Shown here: one piece after another, positions 1 to 6,591 of the stretch
Numbering within the stretch: position 1 is the first letter of the stretch
How the letters are laid out: each line of letters opens with the position of its first letter
Origin: an uncultured Actinomycetes bacterium
GTDB taxonomy: Bacteria > Actinomycetota > Acidimicrobiia > IMCC26256 > PALSA-555
NCBI GenBank assembly: GCA_937927875.1
Contig: CALEYV010000082.1
Span: 1-8,533, forward strand
Direction: 5' to 3'
DNA: 8,533 bases
Notes under the pieces: model-generated
The model's database searches: none
The model's input: the letters and a program-made list of their open reading frames with translations, nothing else
What the model was told of the DNA's origin: nothing
Position numbers and translations under genes: made by a program

Positions 1-112
1 TACGTCGCTTCCTCAGGAGCTTGCACGCGCTCCCAGATCCGCGCCGCAGCCGTTCGTTCAGCCGGTGGCCACGCGCGAGCGGTCGCGCCGCGCGTTCGCC
101 GGCGAGCAGTCC

Positions 113-2689
113 CTACTCGGTGGCGATGGCGTCGAGGGCGTCGAGGCGGGCCGCCCGCCACGCGGGCGGAAGCGCGGCCACGACGCCGGCCGCGACAGCG
201 AGTGCGATCAGGACCACGAGCTGAATCACGGGGAAGCTGAGGACGGTGACGCCCTGGGGGCGAAGCGCTCGCGTGAAGACCCAACCCCAAAACAGGCCGA
301 GAGCGGTTCCGACCACGCCGCCGATCGTGGCGACGATGACCGATTCGGCGCGAATCATGCGGCGGAGCTGGCGCCGGGACATCCCGACCACCCGGAGCAG
401 TCCGAGCTCGTGGGTCCGCTCGAAGACCGACAGCGCCAGCGTGTTGACGATCCCGAGCACGGCGATGATCTCGGAGAGCATCAGCAGCGCGACTGCGACG
501 GCCAGGAAGCGGTTGACGAGCTGCTCCTGGTCGGCCTGGTACTGGCGCCGGGTGAACACGTTGATGTTGGGGAAGCCGGAGGCGAGCGTCCGCCGCACGA
601 GCGCGATCGCGGCGGTCGCCTGCCCCGGGCGGGCGCGCACGTAGACGAGCGTGTCGAGGACCTTGGAGCCGAACCCCTGCTCATAGGCGGGCAGGGCCAC
701 GATGAAGCCGACCGGGAACCCGCCGGTGAAGTCGCGCTGGTCGTAGATGCCCGCCACCCGGAGGATCTCGATGCCCTGCGGGAACTGGACGTCGACCTGG
801 CTGCCGACGTGGAGCCCGTACTGCCGGCTCGAGTCCTGCGCCACGAGCACCCCGTCGTTGCCCATCGCGCCGATGCTCCCGGCGCGGAGCCGGAGGTCGA
901 GGACCTGCGCGAGGTGCGACGGCGCGGCGCCGGCGACGGTCTCCTGGTTCCCCCCGACCGGCACCCGCACGTTGCCGAACCGGAACGCGGTGACGCCGGC
1001 CACTGGTGGCAGCTGGGCGACCCGCTGCGCCACCTCGGGCGAGAACATCGCGAACTGCTGGGCCTTCAGGACCACGTCGGCCCGGATCCCGTCGCTGACG
1101 GCGCGCCGCACCGAGGCCTTCGCCGAGTCGCCGAAGATCGCTACCAGCCCGACGAGCGCGAGCCCGATGACGAGCGCGGACGCGGTGGCGGCCGTGCGCC
1201 GGGGGTTGCGCATCGCGTTGCCGCGGGCGAGGTGGCCGGCGACGCCGGCCGAGCGCAACGCCCGTCCGAGAAGCGCGGCCAGCGGCGTGGCCAGCGCGGC
1301 GAGCAGTAGCAGCGTGCCCACGAGCACGAGCACGGCGCCGAGCGCCACCCACCAGATCTCTCGCAGCACGTCGGACGGGTACTTGGTCCGGTCGAACCCG
1401 ATGATCAGCGCCGGAACGCCCGCGCCGGCCACGACGATGCCGAGGAGCGCGCGGACCCGGAGCGGTCGGGGCGGCCGTGCCGGGAGGTCGGCGGTGGCCG
1501 CGACCGGCGGCGTGCGCGCGGCCCGGATGGCGGGCCACAGCGACGCAGCGAGCGTCACGCCGATCCCGACCGCGGCGGCCGCGAGGAGGGTTCGCGGCTC
1601 GAGCACGAGCGGCTCGCTCGGGACTTCGAGGCCGAACTGGTCCGCCAGCGACAAGAGGAGCCCGGCGAGGCCATAGCCGACGCCGATCCCGACCGCGGCG
1701 CCCCCGACCCCGAGGACCGTCGCCTCGGCAACCACCGACGCCACGACCTGGGTCCCGCTGGCACCCATGGCGCGGAGGAGGCCGAGCTCGCGTGTGCGCT
1801 GGGTCACGAGGATCGTGAACGTGTTGAAGATGATGAAGGCGGCGACGACCATGCCGATCGCCGCGAACCCGAGCAGCAGCTGCGTGAGCAGGTCGAGGAA
1901 GTTGAGGACGAGCTGCCCCCGGTCCTGGGCGACCTGCGCCGCCGAGTCGACCGTGTACTCCGGTCCCAGCGCGGCCGCGATGCGGTCTCGGACCGCGTTG
2001 CGGCTCGTGCCGTGCGTGACGGTGACGTTGATGGCGTCGAGCTGCCCGACCGCGCCGAACACGCGCTGGGCGGTGCGGAGGTCGAACGCCGCGAAGGTGA
2101 CCGGGCCCAGGTCGCGTCGGCTGCCGACCGCGAACAGCCCCACGATCCGAAACCGCTGCTTCGGTCCTTGGAGCAGCACGTCCACGTGGTCCCCGACGTG
2201 GAACGCGTTGCGTCGCGCCGTCCCCACGTCCATCGCGACATCCCCGGGAGCGGTTGGCACCCGGCTGCCACGGTCACCGTCGGCGACGAGTCCCAACGGG
2301 CCGTGCGAGCCGGATTGGGCCCAGGCGATGCCGATGGTCGGCGCGCCGGTGATCTGGATCGCGTGGCCGGCCCGGTCGACGAACTGGGCGTAGCCCTCGA
2401 CGAAGCCCTGGGCGTCGGCGACGCCAGGGACGCCGCGGGTCTGGGCGACGGTCGCCTCCGGGAAGCGCTGGCGGTCGGCGGTGCCGCCGCCTCCGAAGGG
2501 CTGCGCTCGGCGGACGACGAGATCGACGCCGGCGAGGGTCTGGCCGAAGACGCCGTGGAACGATCGATTCAGCGTGTCGGTCAGCACGTAGGTGCCGCTG
2601 ACGAACGCCACCCCCAGCACGACCGCGAGCGCGGTGAGGGCCAGGCGGACCTTCCGTCCCGCGATCCCCTTGAGTGTGGCCCTCCACAT
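113..2689 (-). CDS. FtsX/MacB-type ABC transporter permease, two-module
   Basis: Predicted inner-membrane permease subunit of an ABC transporter of the MacB/LolC/FtsX type, which usually moves lipids, peptides or cell-envelope substrates; the substrate cannot be read from sequence. About 858 residues with a duplicated layout: TM1 near residues 15-37, a large extracytoplasmic domain (about 45-255), an FtsX helix bundle (about 265-400), further helices (about 415-530), a second extracytoplasmic domain (about 535-725) and a second FtsX bundle (about 735-850). Both bundles carry the cytoplasmic coupling motif (RELGLLRAMGAS and HELGLLRVVGMS), and the protein ends in the usual PAWRAARLDALDAI tail. 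I start it at the ATG at 2689 (MWRATLKG), which is typical of the family and has GGGGAG 12 bases upstream; an in-frame ATG at 2722 lacks a ribosome site. No ATPase gene is adjacent in the window, so the partner must lie to the left or elsewhere. Confidence 0.9.
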   Translation of the reverse strand: MWRATLKGIAGRKVRLALTALAVVLGVAFVSGTYVLTDTLNRSFHGVFGQTLAGVDLVVRRAQPFGGGGTADRQRFPEATVAQTRGVPGVADAQGFVEGYAQFVDRAGHAIQITGAPTIGIAWAQSGSHGPLGLVADGDRGSRVPTAPGDVAMDVGTARRNAFHVGDHVDVLLQGPKQRFRIVGLFAVGSRRDLGPVTFAAFDLRTAQRVFGAVGQLDAINVTVTHGTSRNAVRDRIAAALGPEYTVDSAAQVAQDRGQLVLNFLDLLTQLLLGFAAIGMVVAAFIIFNTFTILVTQRTRELGLLRAMGASGTQVVASVVAEATVLGVGGAAVGIGVGYGLAGLLLSLADQFGLEVPSEPLVLEPRTLLAAAAVGIGVTLAASLWPAIRAARTPPVAATADLPARPPRPLRVRALLGIVVAGAGVPALIIGFDRTKYPSDVLREIWWVALGAVLVLVGTLLLLAALATPLAALLGRALRSAGVAGHLARGNAMRNPRRTAATASALVIGLALVGLVAIFGDSAKASVRRAVSDGIRADVVLKAQQFAMFSPEVAQRVAQLPPVAGVTAFRFGNVRVPVGGNQETVAGAAPSHLAQVLDLRLRAGSIGAMGNDGVLVAQDSSRQYGLHVGSQVDVQFPQGIEILRVAGIYDQRDFTGGFPVGFIVALPAYEQGFGSKVLDTLVYVRARPGQATAAIALVRRTLASGFPNINVFTRRQYQADQEQLVNRFLAVAVALLMLSEIIAVLGIVNTLALSVFERTHELGLLRVVGMSRRQLRRMIRAESVIVATIGGVVGTALGLFWGWVFTRALRPQGVTVLSFPVIQLVVLIALAVAAGVVAALPPAWRAARLDALDAIATE

Positions 2690-2745
2690 GGCGGCGATCG
2701 GCTCCCCGGGTCGACCGCCCATCTTGGTCGGGCGCGACGGTGATG

Positions 2746-2765
2746 GAACGGCACTGGCGCCGTTC
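2746..2765 (-). terminator. Stem-loop between metal transporter and ABC permease
   Basis: A perfect 7-bp inverted repeat (GAACGGC / GCCGTTC) with a 6-base loop lies 28 bases past the transporter stop codon and 56 bases before the permease ATG. There is no T-run after it on the minus strand, so it is not a classical intrinsic terminator. It could be a U-less terminator, an mRNA 3'-end stabiliser or chance in GC-rich DNA. Confidence 0.35.
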
Positions 2766-2793
2766 GGCGCGAGGTCCGAGCGAAGTGGGTCGG

Positions 2794-3474
2794 TCAGATG
2801 ACCCCGGTGAGCACGAGACCGCCGACGGCGATCAGCACCAGCGCGGTCGTCGCGTTGCCCCAGCGATCCAGCCAGCCCGTCTCGACCTGCCGCCCCCCGA
2901 TCGACGCCGACGCGGTCAGGGCCACGATGGCCGAGATCGTGACAAGCGAGAAGGTGATCAGCGTCCCGACCGCGGCCGCCGCGCCGACGGCGGTGGCGGC
3001 GAGGAACACGGGCAGGATCGTGAGATCCGGTGACGCGGCCGCACCGAACGGCACCATCACGGCCGCGACCCGGCGCAAGCCGCCGGGACCGGGTTCCGGC
3101 GACCCGACGTGGGCGGCGGCCGCCGGCCCGTGGCCGTGGTCGTGGCCGCGTTCGTGGGCGGGCCGGTGCCGCGTCGCGAGCTCGAAAGCCGCGAACGCGA
3201 CACCGGTGGCGATCAGGGCGCAGCCGACGACGAGGTTCTGGGCCCCTTCGACCGCCGATCGGAACTGAAGACCGACCGCGATCACGACGCCGCCCACGAG
3301 CAGCGACGTGAGGACGTGCGCGACGCCGGCGAGGGCCGCCAGCCTCGTCACCCGGCCCAGCGAGTAGCGCTGCGTCCGGCCGAGCACGGCGAGGGGCACC
3401 CAGTGGTCAGGGAGCACCGCGTGCCCGATTGCCACCCCCGCGGCCGCGGCCAGCAGCGCCGGCGTCGCGCTCAT
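2794..3474 (-). CDS. NicO/RcnA-like metal (Ni/Co) transporter
   Basis: Predicted integral membrane metal exporter or permease of the NicO/UreH-like superfamily, 226 residues. Helix 1 carries H18-x4-D23-H24 (HAVLPDH), matching the HX4DH signature of nickel/cobalt transporters. A second helix has H53 in GVAHVL. A cytoplasmic-type loop at about 102-122 is histidine-rich (H103, H107, H111, H113, H115, H122), like the metal-binding loop of RcnA. The second half (SPDLTILPVFLAA, then two further helices) completes about six membrane segments. The ATG at 3474 overlaps the TGA of the upstream arsR gene as ATGA, so translation is probably coupled; the reading frame stays open upstream but would run through arsR. 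Linkage to a sensor with a transition-metal site supports metal export or homeostasis. Which metal (Ni, Co or Zn) is inferred, not shown. Such proteins are sometimes labelled sulfite exporter or urease accessory protein. Confidence 0.8.
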   Translation of the reverse strand: MSATPALLAAAAGVAIGHAVLPDHWVPLAVLGRTQRYSLGRVTRLAALAGVAHVLTSLLVGGVVIAVGLQFRSAVEGAQNLVVGCALIATGVAFAAFELATRHRPAHERGHDHGHGPAAAAHVGSPEPGPGGLRRVAAVMVPFGAAASPDLTILPVFLAATAVGAAAAVGTLITFSLVTISAIVALTASASIGGRQVETGWLDRWGNATTALVLIAVGGLVLTGVI

Positions 3475-3833
3475 GCCGGCACGGTGTCGGCGGGAATCGA
3501 TGCCGCGAGCCCGAGCCGCAGGTGCTGGGCGTGGCTCACGGCCTCCGCCAGCAAGTCGCCGACGTGGTCGTCGTGCAGCGCGTAGACGACATGGCGGCCT
3601 CGACGGTCCCCGACCACGAGGTTCAGATGACGGAGAAGCCGGAGCTGCTGCGACACCGCGGACTGCTCGAGCTGCAGGTCCTCCGCCAGCTCGCCGACCG
3701 AGCACGGCCCGGCAGCCAGCCGACTCAGGATCCGGACCCGGCTTGGCGTCGCGAGGGCCTGCATCGTCGCCGCGACCGCCCGGGCGGTCTCGGGGGCCAT
3801 CAACGCCAGGTCCACGTCATGCTCCTGACCCAT
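3471..3833 (-). CDS. ArsR/SmtB-family metal-sensing repressor (CzrA/NmtR-like)
   Basis: Winged-helix repressor of the ArsR/SmtB family, 120 residues from the ATG at 3833. The recognition helix region is LEQSAVSQQLRLLRHLNLV (55-73), followed by the wing GDRRGRHVVYAL (75-86). The last helix carries D88-x-H90-x10-H101-x2-H104, which is the alpha-5 metal site of CzrA, SmtB and NmtR (Zn, Co or Ni sensors). The ELCVC arsenic/cadmium site is absent; the single Cys44 lies just beside the equivalent position. It presumably represses its own operon and the overlapping transporter gene until metal binds. The start is uncertain: the ATG at 3833 fits a leaderless transcript, whereas a GTG at 3815 has a good ribosome site (AGGAG at 3822-3826, 6 bases away) and would remove six residues including His5. 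Confidence 0.9.
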   Translation of the reverse strand: MGQEHDVDLALMAPETARAVAATMQALATPSRVRILSRLAAGPCSVGELAEDLQLEQSAVSQQLRLLRHLNLVVGDRRGRHVVYALHDDHVGDLLAEAVSHAQHLRLGLAASIPADTVPA

Positions 3834-3839
3834 GCTCGT

Positions 3840-3868
3840 ATGTTAGTATGAACAACTAGAGAGGTAAA
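3840..3868 (-). promoter_or_regulatory. Candidate promoter/operator of the arsR-transporter operon
   Basis: On the minus strand, TTTACC (3863-3868) is followed 17 bases later by TAACAT (3840-3845), each matching four of six positions of the -35 and -10 consensus. Transcription would begin about at the A of the ATG at 3833. The spacer contains TGTT-CATACT-AACA, a short inverted repeat overlapping the -10 box. It also holds an ATGAACAA stretch (read on the plus strand) resembling one half of SmtB/CzrA operators, plus a CATACTAA/CATACGAG direct repeat. This is an AT-rich island in otherwise GC-rich DNA. Confidence 0.5.
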
Positions 3869-3997
3869 GACCTCCGCCGAGGCGGGTCGACCAAGCCCGG
3901 GGTCGTACCGGATCCATCGACCGTCGCTGCCGCCCGCTCGCGCGCGGCATGCTCCGCGCCGCCGCGTGCCTGTCCAGCCACGGTGAGACCGGTTTCC

Positions 3998-4003
3998 TAT
4001 CCT
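3998..4003 (+). promoter_or_regulatory. Candidate -10 box for leaderless LCP gene
   Basis: TATCCT matches four of six -10 positions, including the key TAxxxT. It ends seven bases before the ATG at 4011, so transcription would start at or next to the start codon. No ribosome site precedes this ATG, which agrees with a leaderless message. No convincing -35 is visible at 16-18 bp. Confidence 0.35.
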
Positions 4004-4010
4004 GACCTCG

Positions 4011-5135
4011 ATGCGTCGACGCGGGGCTGCTCGCGCGTTCGGCGGCAGGATGCTCATCGCGCTGACGATCGCTACTGCGACGATGATCGCTGCCGTCGTT
4101 GCGGTCAACTACGTCATCGATGTGAAGTTGGCGTCGGCGAAGCGCGTGCACGTCCACACCGCGAGCTCTGCGGCCGGCCCCGAGAACTTCCTCGTCCTGG
4201 GCGCCGACAGCGCGGCGCTGGACATGCTCTCCGACACAATGTGGGTCGTTCGCGTCGACCCGGGGCGCAAGCATGCGCTGGTCGTCTCATTCCCGCGCGA
4301 CCTGTGGGTCCACGTGGCGGGCCAGCAGGACCTGGCGAAGATCAACGTGGCCAACAACGGCGGGCCGCAGCGGGTGATCGACACGATGAAGGCCGACTTC
4401 GGGATCAGCATCAACCACTACGTGCAGGTCGACTACAAGAGCTTCCGAGGCGTCGTCGATGCCATCGGCGTCGTGCCCGTCTACCTGCCCTACCCGGCCC
4501 GAGACGACAAGTCGGGCTTCTACTCGCCGTTGGCGGGCTGCAAGCGGTTCACCGGCTACGACGCGCTGCAGTTCGTCCGGTCACGAACCCTCTCCTATTA
4601 CAGCCAGCCCCGTCAGACGTGGCTGTCGGCCGACGCGGTGCCGGACATCGACCGCATCGCCCGTCAGCAGGACTTCGTCCGCCGGCTCGGCACGCTGGCG
4701 ACCTCCAAGGCCCGGTCGAACCCCTTCACCGCCAACGCCATCGTCAACCGGGTCCTCGAGAACCTGACCATCGACACCGGGCTCTCCCGCAGCGACGTCC
4801 TGACGCTGGTCGACAGCTTCCTCGGCGTGAGCCCGAGCGACACCAAGCACGTGCAGTTCGAGACCATCCCGTCCGCCGAGGGCCCCGACCAGCAGGGCCA
4901 GGCGGTGCTCTTCCTGAAGGAGCCGGAGGCCAGCCCGATGATCACCCAGCTGGGGGGCAGCGGCATCGGCGACAACCCGTCGGTCAACGGCGGCACGCTC
5001 TCCGCGCCCACCGGGTCCGGCTCCGGCGGCGTCAGTAGCTCGGGCGGCGGGCCCGTCGTCTCGGCGCAGCTGCACGCGACGATCGCCAACCAGAACGAGC
5101 TCGGGCCACCGGCGCCCCGCTCGGCGCCCTGCTAG
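4011..5135 (+). CDS. LytR-CpsA-Psr (LCP) family cell-wall glycopolymer ligase
   Basis: Membrane-anchored enzyme of the LCP family, which transfers lipid-linked glycopolymers (teichoic acid, arabinogalactan or capsule types) to peptidoglycan outside the cell. 374 residues: short basic N-terminus (MRRR), one signal-anchor helix at 14-36, then the LCP domain at about 59-225. Conserved blocks are visible: NFLVLGADS (59-67), SDTM (74-77), SFPRD (93-97), INHYVQVD (134-141), FVRSR (188-192) and DIDRIARQQ (212-220), which supply the Asp and Arg residues that bind pyrophosphate and Mg. The tail after about 310 is a Gly/Ser-rich, low-complexity stretch ending in Cys; there is no recognisable LytR_C domain. 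The start at 4011 has no ribosome site but sits correctly for a leaderless transcript. An ATG at 4050 (residue 14) would remove the basic flank of the helix and is less likely. Which polymer it attaches is unknown. Confidence 0.92.
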   Translation: MRRRGAARAFGGRMLIALTIATATMIAAVVAVNYVIDVKLASAKRVHVHTASSAAGPENFLVLGADSAALDMLSDTMWVVRVDPGRKHALVVSFPRDLWVHVAGQQDLAKINVANNGGPQRVIDTMKADFGISINHYVQVDYKSFRGVVDAIGVVPVYLPYPARDDKSGFYSPLAGCKRFTGYDALQFVRSRTLSYYSQPRQTWLSADAVPDIDRIARQQDFVRRLGTLATSKARSNPFTANAIVNRVLENLTIDTGLSRSDVLTLVDSFLGVSPSDTKHVQFETIPSAEGPDQQGQAVLFLKEPEASPMITQLGGSGIGDNPSVNGGTLSAPTGSGSGGVSSSGGGPVVSAQLHATIANQNELGPPAPRSAPC

Positions 5136-5151
5136 GGCCACCGCGGCACGC

Positions 5152-5178
5152 GCCGGGCGCAGCGAGGCTGGCGCCGGC
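5152..5178 (+). terminator. GC-rich stem-loop after LCP gene
   Basis: GCCGGGCGC pairs with GCGCCGGC across a 10-base loop, giving eight base pairs with one bulged G. It lies between the LCP stop and the ribosome site of the SDR gene. There is no T-run. It may be a weak terminator or attenuator, or a by-product of GC richness. Confidence 0.25.
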
Positions 5179-5185
5179 CCACGAC

Positions 5186-5192
5186 GAGGGAG
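5186..5192 (+). promoter_or_regulatory. Ribosome binding site of SDR gene
   Basis: GAGGGAG with a six-base spacer precedes the ATG at 5199 and fixes that start. Confidence 0.7.
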
Positions 5193-5198
5193 AAGCAG

Positions 5199-5990
5199 AT
5201 GGGAGCGCTCGACGGACAGCGGGCGGTCGTCACCGGTGGCGCCTCTGGCATCGGCCGGGCCACGTGCCGGGCCATGGCCCGCGAGGGCGCGGCGGTGGCG
5301 GTCCTCGACCTGAACGGTGACGGCGCCGCGGCGACGGCGAAGGAGATCGACGGCCACCCGTTCGCCGTCGACGTGACCGACGCCGGCGCGGTCGAGCGAG
5401 CGATCCGGGACGCCGCCGAGACGCTCGGCGGCCTGACGCTGCTCTTCAACAACGCGGGCGGCTCGAACATGGCCGGCGTCCACGAGTGGGCGGTCGACGA
5501 GTGGGATCGCATCGTGGCGCTGAACCTCGGCGGGGTCTTCCACGGCTTGCGGGCCGGCGCGCCGCTCATCGTCGAGAGCGGCGGCGGCGCGGTCGTGAGC
5601 ACGGCGTCGATCAGCGGCACGCGACCCGCCGCCGGCGAGGCCCCCTACGCGGCGGCCAAGGCCGCGGTGGCCGCCCTCACCGCCACCGCCGCGCTCGAGT
5701 ACGCGCCGACGGTGCGGGTGAACGCGGTCTCGCCCGGGATGATCCACACCGGCCTCACCGACGTCCTCCTGAGCGGCTTCGACTGGACGGTCCCCCACAT
5801 GGAGGCCAAGACGCCGCTGGCCCGGATCGGCACCCCCGAGGACATCGCCGACGTGGTGGTGTTCCTCTGCTCGCACCAGGCCCGCTTCATCACCGGCCAG
5901 AACCTGGTCATCGACGGCGGGATGACCCTCCACGGCTCGGGTGTCGACGGCCTCTACGAACGGTTCCAGGCCCTGCTCCGCCCCTCGTAG
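5199..5990 (+). CDS. Short-chain dehydrogenase/reductase (SDR), classical type
   Basis: Cytoplasmic NAD(P)-dependent oxidoreductase of the classical SDR family, 263 residues, the usual length. Visible motifs: cofactor loop TGGASGIG (12-19), acidic D37 at the end of beta-2 (favours NAD over NADP), DVTD (58-61), NNAGG (84-88) and the catalytic set N109, S137, Y150 and K154 (YAAAK). RVNAVSPG (173-180) and an IDGG motif near the C-terminus complete the fold. The start is fixed by a good ribosome site (GAGGGAG, 6-base spacing). The substrate cannot be predicted: this family covers acyl, sugar, steroid and alcohol substrates. The neighbours (LCP ligase and CAP lipoprotein) give no clear pathway, and stem-loops on both sides suggest it may be transcribed on its own. 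Confidence 0.93.
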   Translation: MGALDGQRAVVTGGASGIGRATCRAMAREGAAVAVLDLNGDGAAATAKEIDGHPFAVDVTDAGAVERAIRDAAETLGGLTLLFNNAGGSNMAGVHEWAVDEWDRIVALNLGGVFHGLRAGAPLIVESGGGAVVSTASISGTRPAAGEAPYAAAKAAVAALTATAALEYAPTVRVNAVSPGMIHTGLTDVLLSGFDWTVPHMEAKTPLARIGTPEDIADVVVFLCSHQARFITGQNLVIDGGMTLHGSGVDGLYERFQALLRPS

Positions 5991-6001
5991 GCGCGCTCCC
6001 C

Positions 6002-6033
6002 AGCGTGGTCGGCGGGGCCGGCCCGGCCACGCT
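6002..6033 (+). terminator. Strong stem-loop after SDR gene
   Basis: AGCGTGGTCGG pairs with CCGGCCACGCT: 11 bp including one G-T wobble, with a 10-base GC-rich loop. It starts 12 bases past the SDR stop codon. No T-run follows, but such U-less hairpins are often proposed as terminators in high-GC actinobacteria. It would separate the SDR from the CAP gene. Confidence 0.5.
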
Positions 6034-6086
6034 CCGCGCTCAAGGTCGCCGCCCGGCCCTCCGATCCCTTCCGCAGGACACGCGCG

Positions 6087-6093
6087 GGAGGAG
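6087..6093 (+). promoter_or_regulatory. Ribosome binding site deciding GTG start of CAP gene
   Basis: GGAGGAG lies five bases before the GTG at 6099. It is close to the ideal Shine-Dalgarno sequence and supports the non-ATG start directly ahead of a signal peptide. Confidence 0.75.
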
Positions 6094-6098
6094 CAGCT

Positions 6099-6584
6099 GT
6101 GGGCAAGGTGCGCAGGTGGCTGGGGATCCTCGCCGCCACGCTGGCGCTGGCGGTCCTCGGCGCCGCCTGCGCCCCCGGCGGGCCGGGCGTCGGCTCGGCG
6201 TCCTGCGGCATGGACGCCCTCAGCCAGCAGGTCCTCGTCGACCTCAACGGGGCCCGGACCTCGAACGGGCTGCCGCCGCTGGCCGCCAACGGGCAGCTGA
6301 CCTGCCTGGCCCAGGGCTGGAGCAGCTACCTGGCGTCGACCAACAGCTTCTCCCACCGCGACCTCGGGGCGGTGCTGCGCTCCCCCGGCTACGGCGGCTA
6401 CCACACGCTGGGCGAGAACATCCTGATGGGCCCGTGGACCATGACCGCGGCCGACATGAACACCGCGTGGTGGAACTCCCCCGACCACCGGGCGAACATG
6501 CTGTCGCCGTCGTTCACGTCGGTCGGGATCGGCGTCGCCTACGCCAACGGGCAGGTGTGGGCCACCGAGGACTTCGGCGGCTGA
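6099..6584 (+). CDS. Secreted CAP-domain (SCP/YkwD-like) protein, putative lipoprotein
   Basis: Small exported protein of the CAP superfamily (Pfam CAP/SCP type), 161 residues. Bacterial members are common but mostly of unknown function; roles in the cell envelope or ligand binding have been suggested. The N-terminus is a signal peptide: MGKVRRW, then a hydrophobic stretch (8-23) ending in LGAAC with C24. This resembles a lipobox, but Gly at -3 is unusual, so lipidation is only likely. The CAP domain runs from about 40 to the end: helix DLNGARTSNGLPPL, FSH with H86, LGEN with E106, WWNSPDHRANML with H130, and GIGVAY...WATEDFGG with E157. These are the positions expected for the CAP cavity His/Glu residues. 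C36 and C69 could form a disulfide. It is a minimal single-domain version. The GTG start is set by a strong ribosome site. It converges with the small membrane-protein gene, with 7 bp between stop codons. Confidence 0.88.
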   Translation: MGKVRRWLGILAATLALAVLGAACAPGGPGVGSASCGMDALSQQVLVDLNGARTSNGLPPLAANGQLTCLAQGWSSYLASTNSFSHRDLGAVLRSPGYGGYHTLGENILMGPWTMTAADMNTAWWNSPDHRANMLSPSFTSVGIGVAYANGQVWATEDFGG

Positions 6585-6591
6585 ACGGGAT

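Noticed and set aside
1..112. Possible start of another minus-strand gene (a GTG near base 25 with GGGAG close by)
   Set aside because: Only a few codons are visible before the window edge and the ribosome-site spacing is too short; nothing can be supported.
65..1309. Long plus-strand open frame (414 codons) opposite the ABC permease
   Set aside because: Its product is rich in Arg, Gly, Asp, Glu and His with no fold-like pattern. It is the antisense shadow of a strongly supported permease in GC-rich DNA.
3475..3705. Upstream extension of the metal transporter frame
   Set aside because: The extension is Arg/Pro/Ala-rich and overlaps the DNA-binding and metal-site helices of arsR. The ATG at 3474 begins a proper membrane helix.
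3471..3833. Arsenic-type specificity for the ArsR protein
   Set aside because: The ELCVC cysteine pair is missing and a full alpha-5 His/Asp site is present, pointing to Zn, Co or Ni instead.
3874..3885. CCGCC-GA-GGCGG inverted repeat in the divergent gap
   Set aside because: The 5-bp stem with a 2-base loop is too short and of a kind expected by chance in GC-rich DNA.
4581..6488. Very long minus-strand open frame (635 codons) opposite LCP, SDR and CAP genes
   Set aside because: It spans three well-supported plus-strand genes and their gaps; composition is low-complexity Arg/Gly/Ala/Val. It arises from biased third codon positions.
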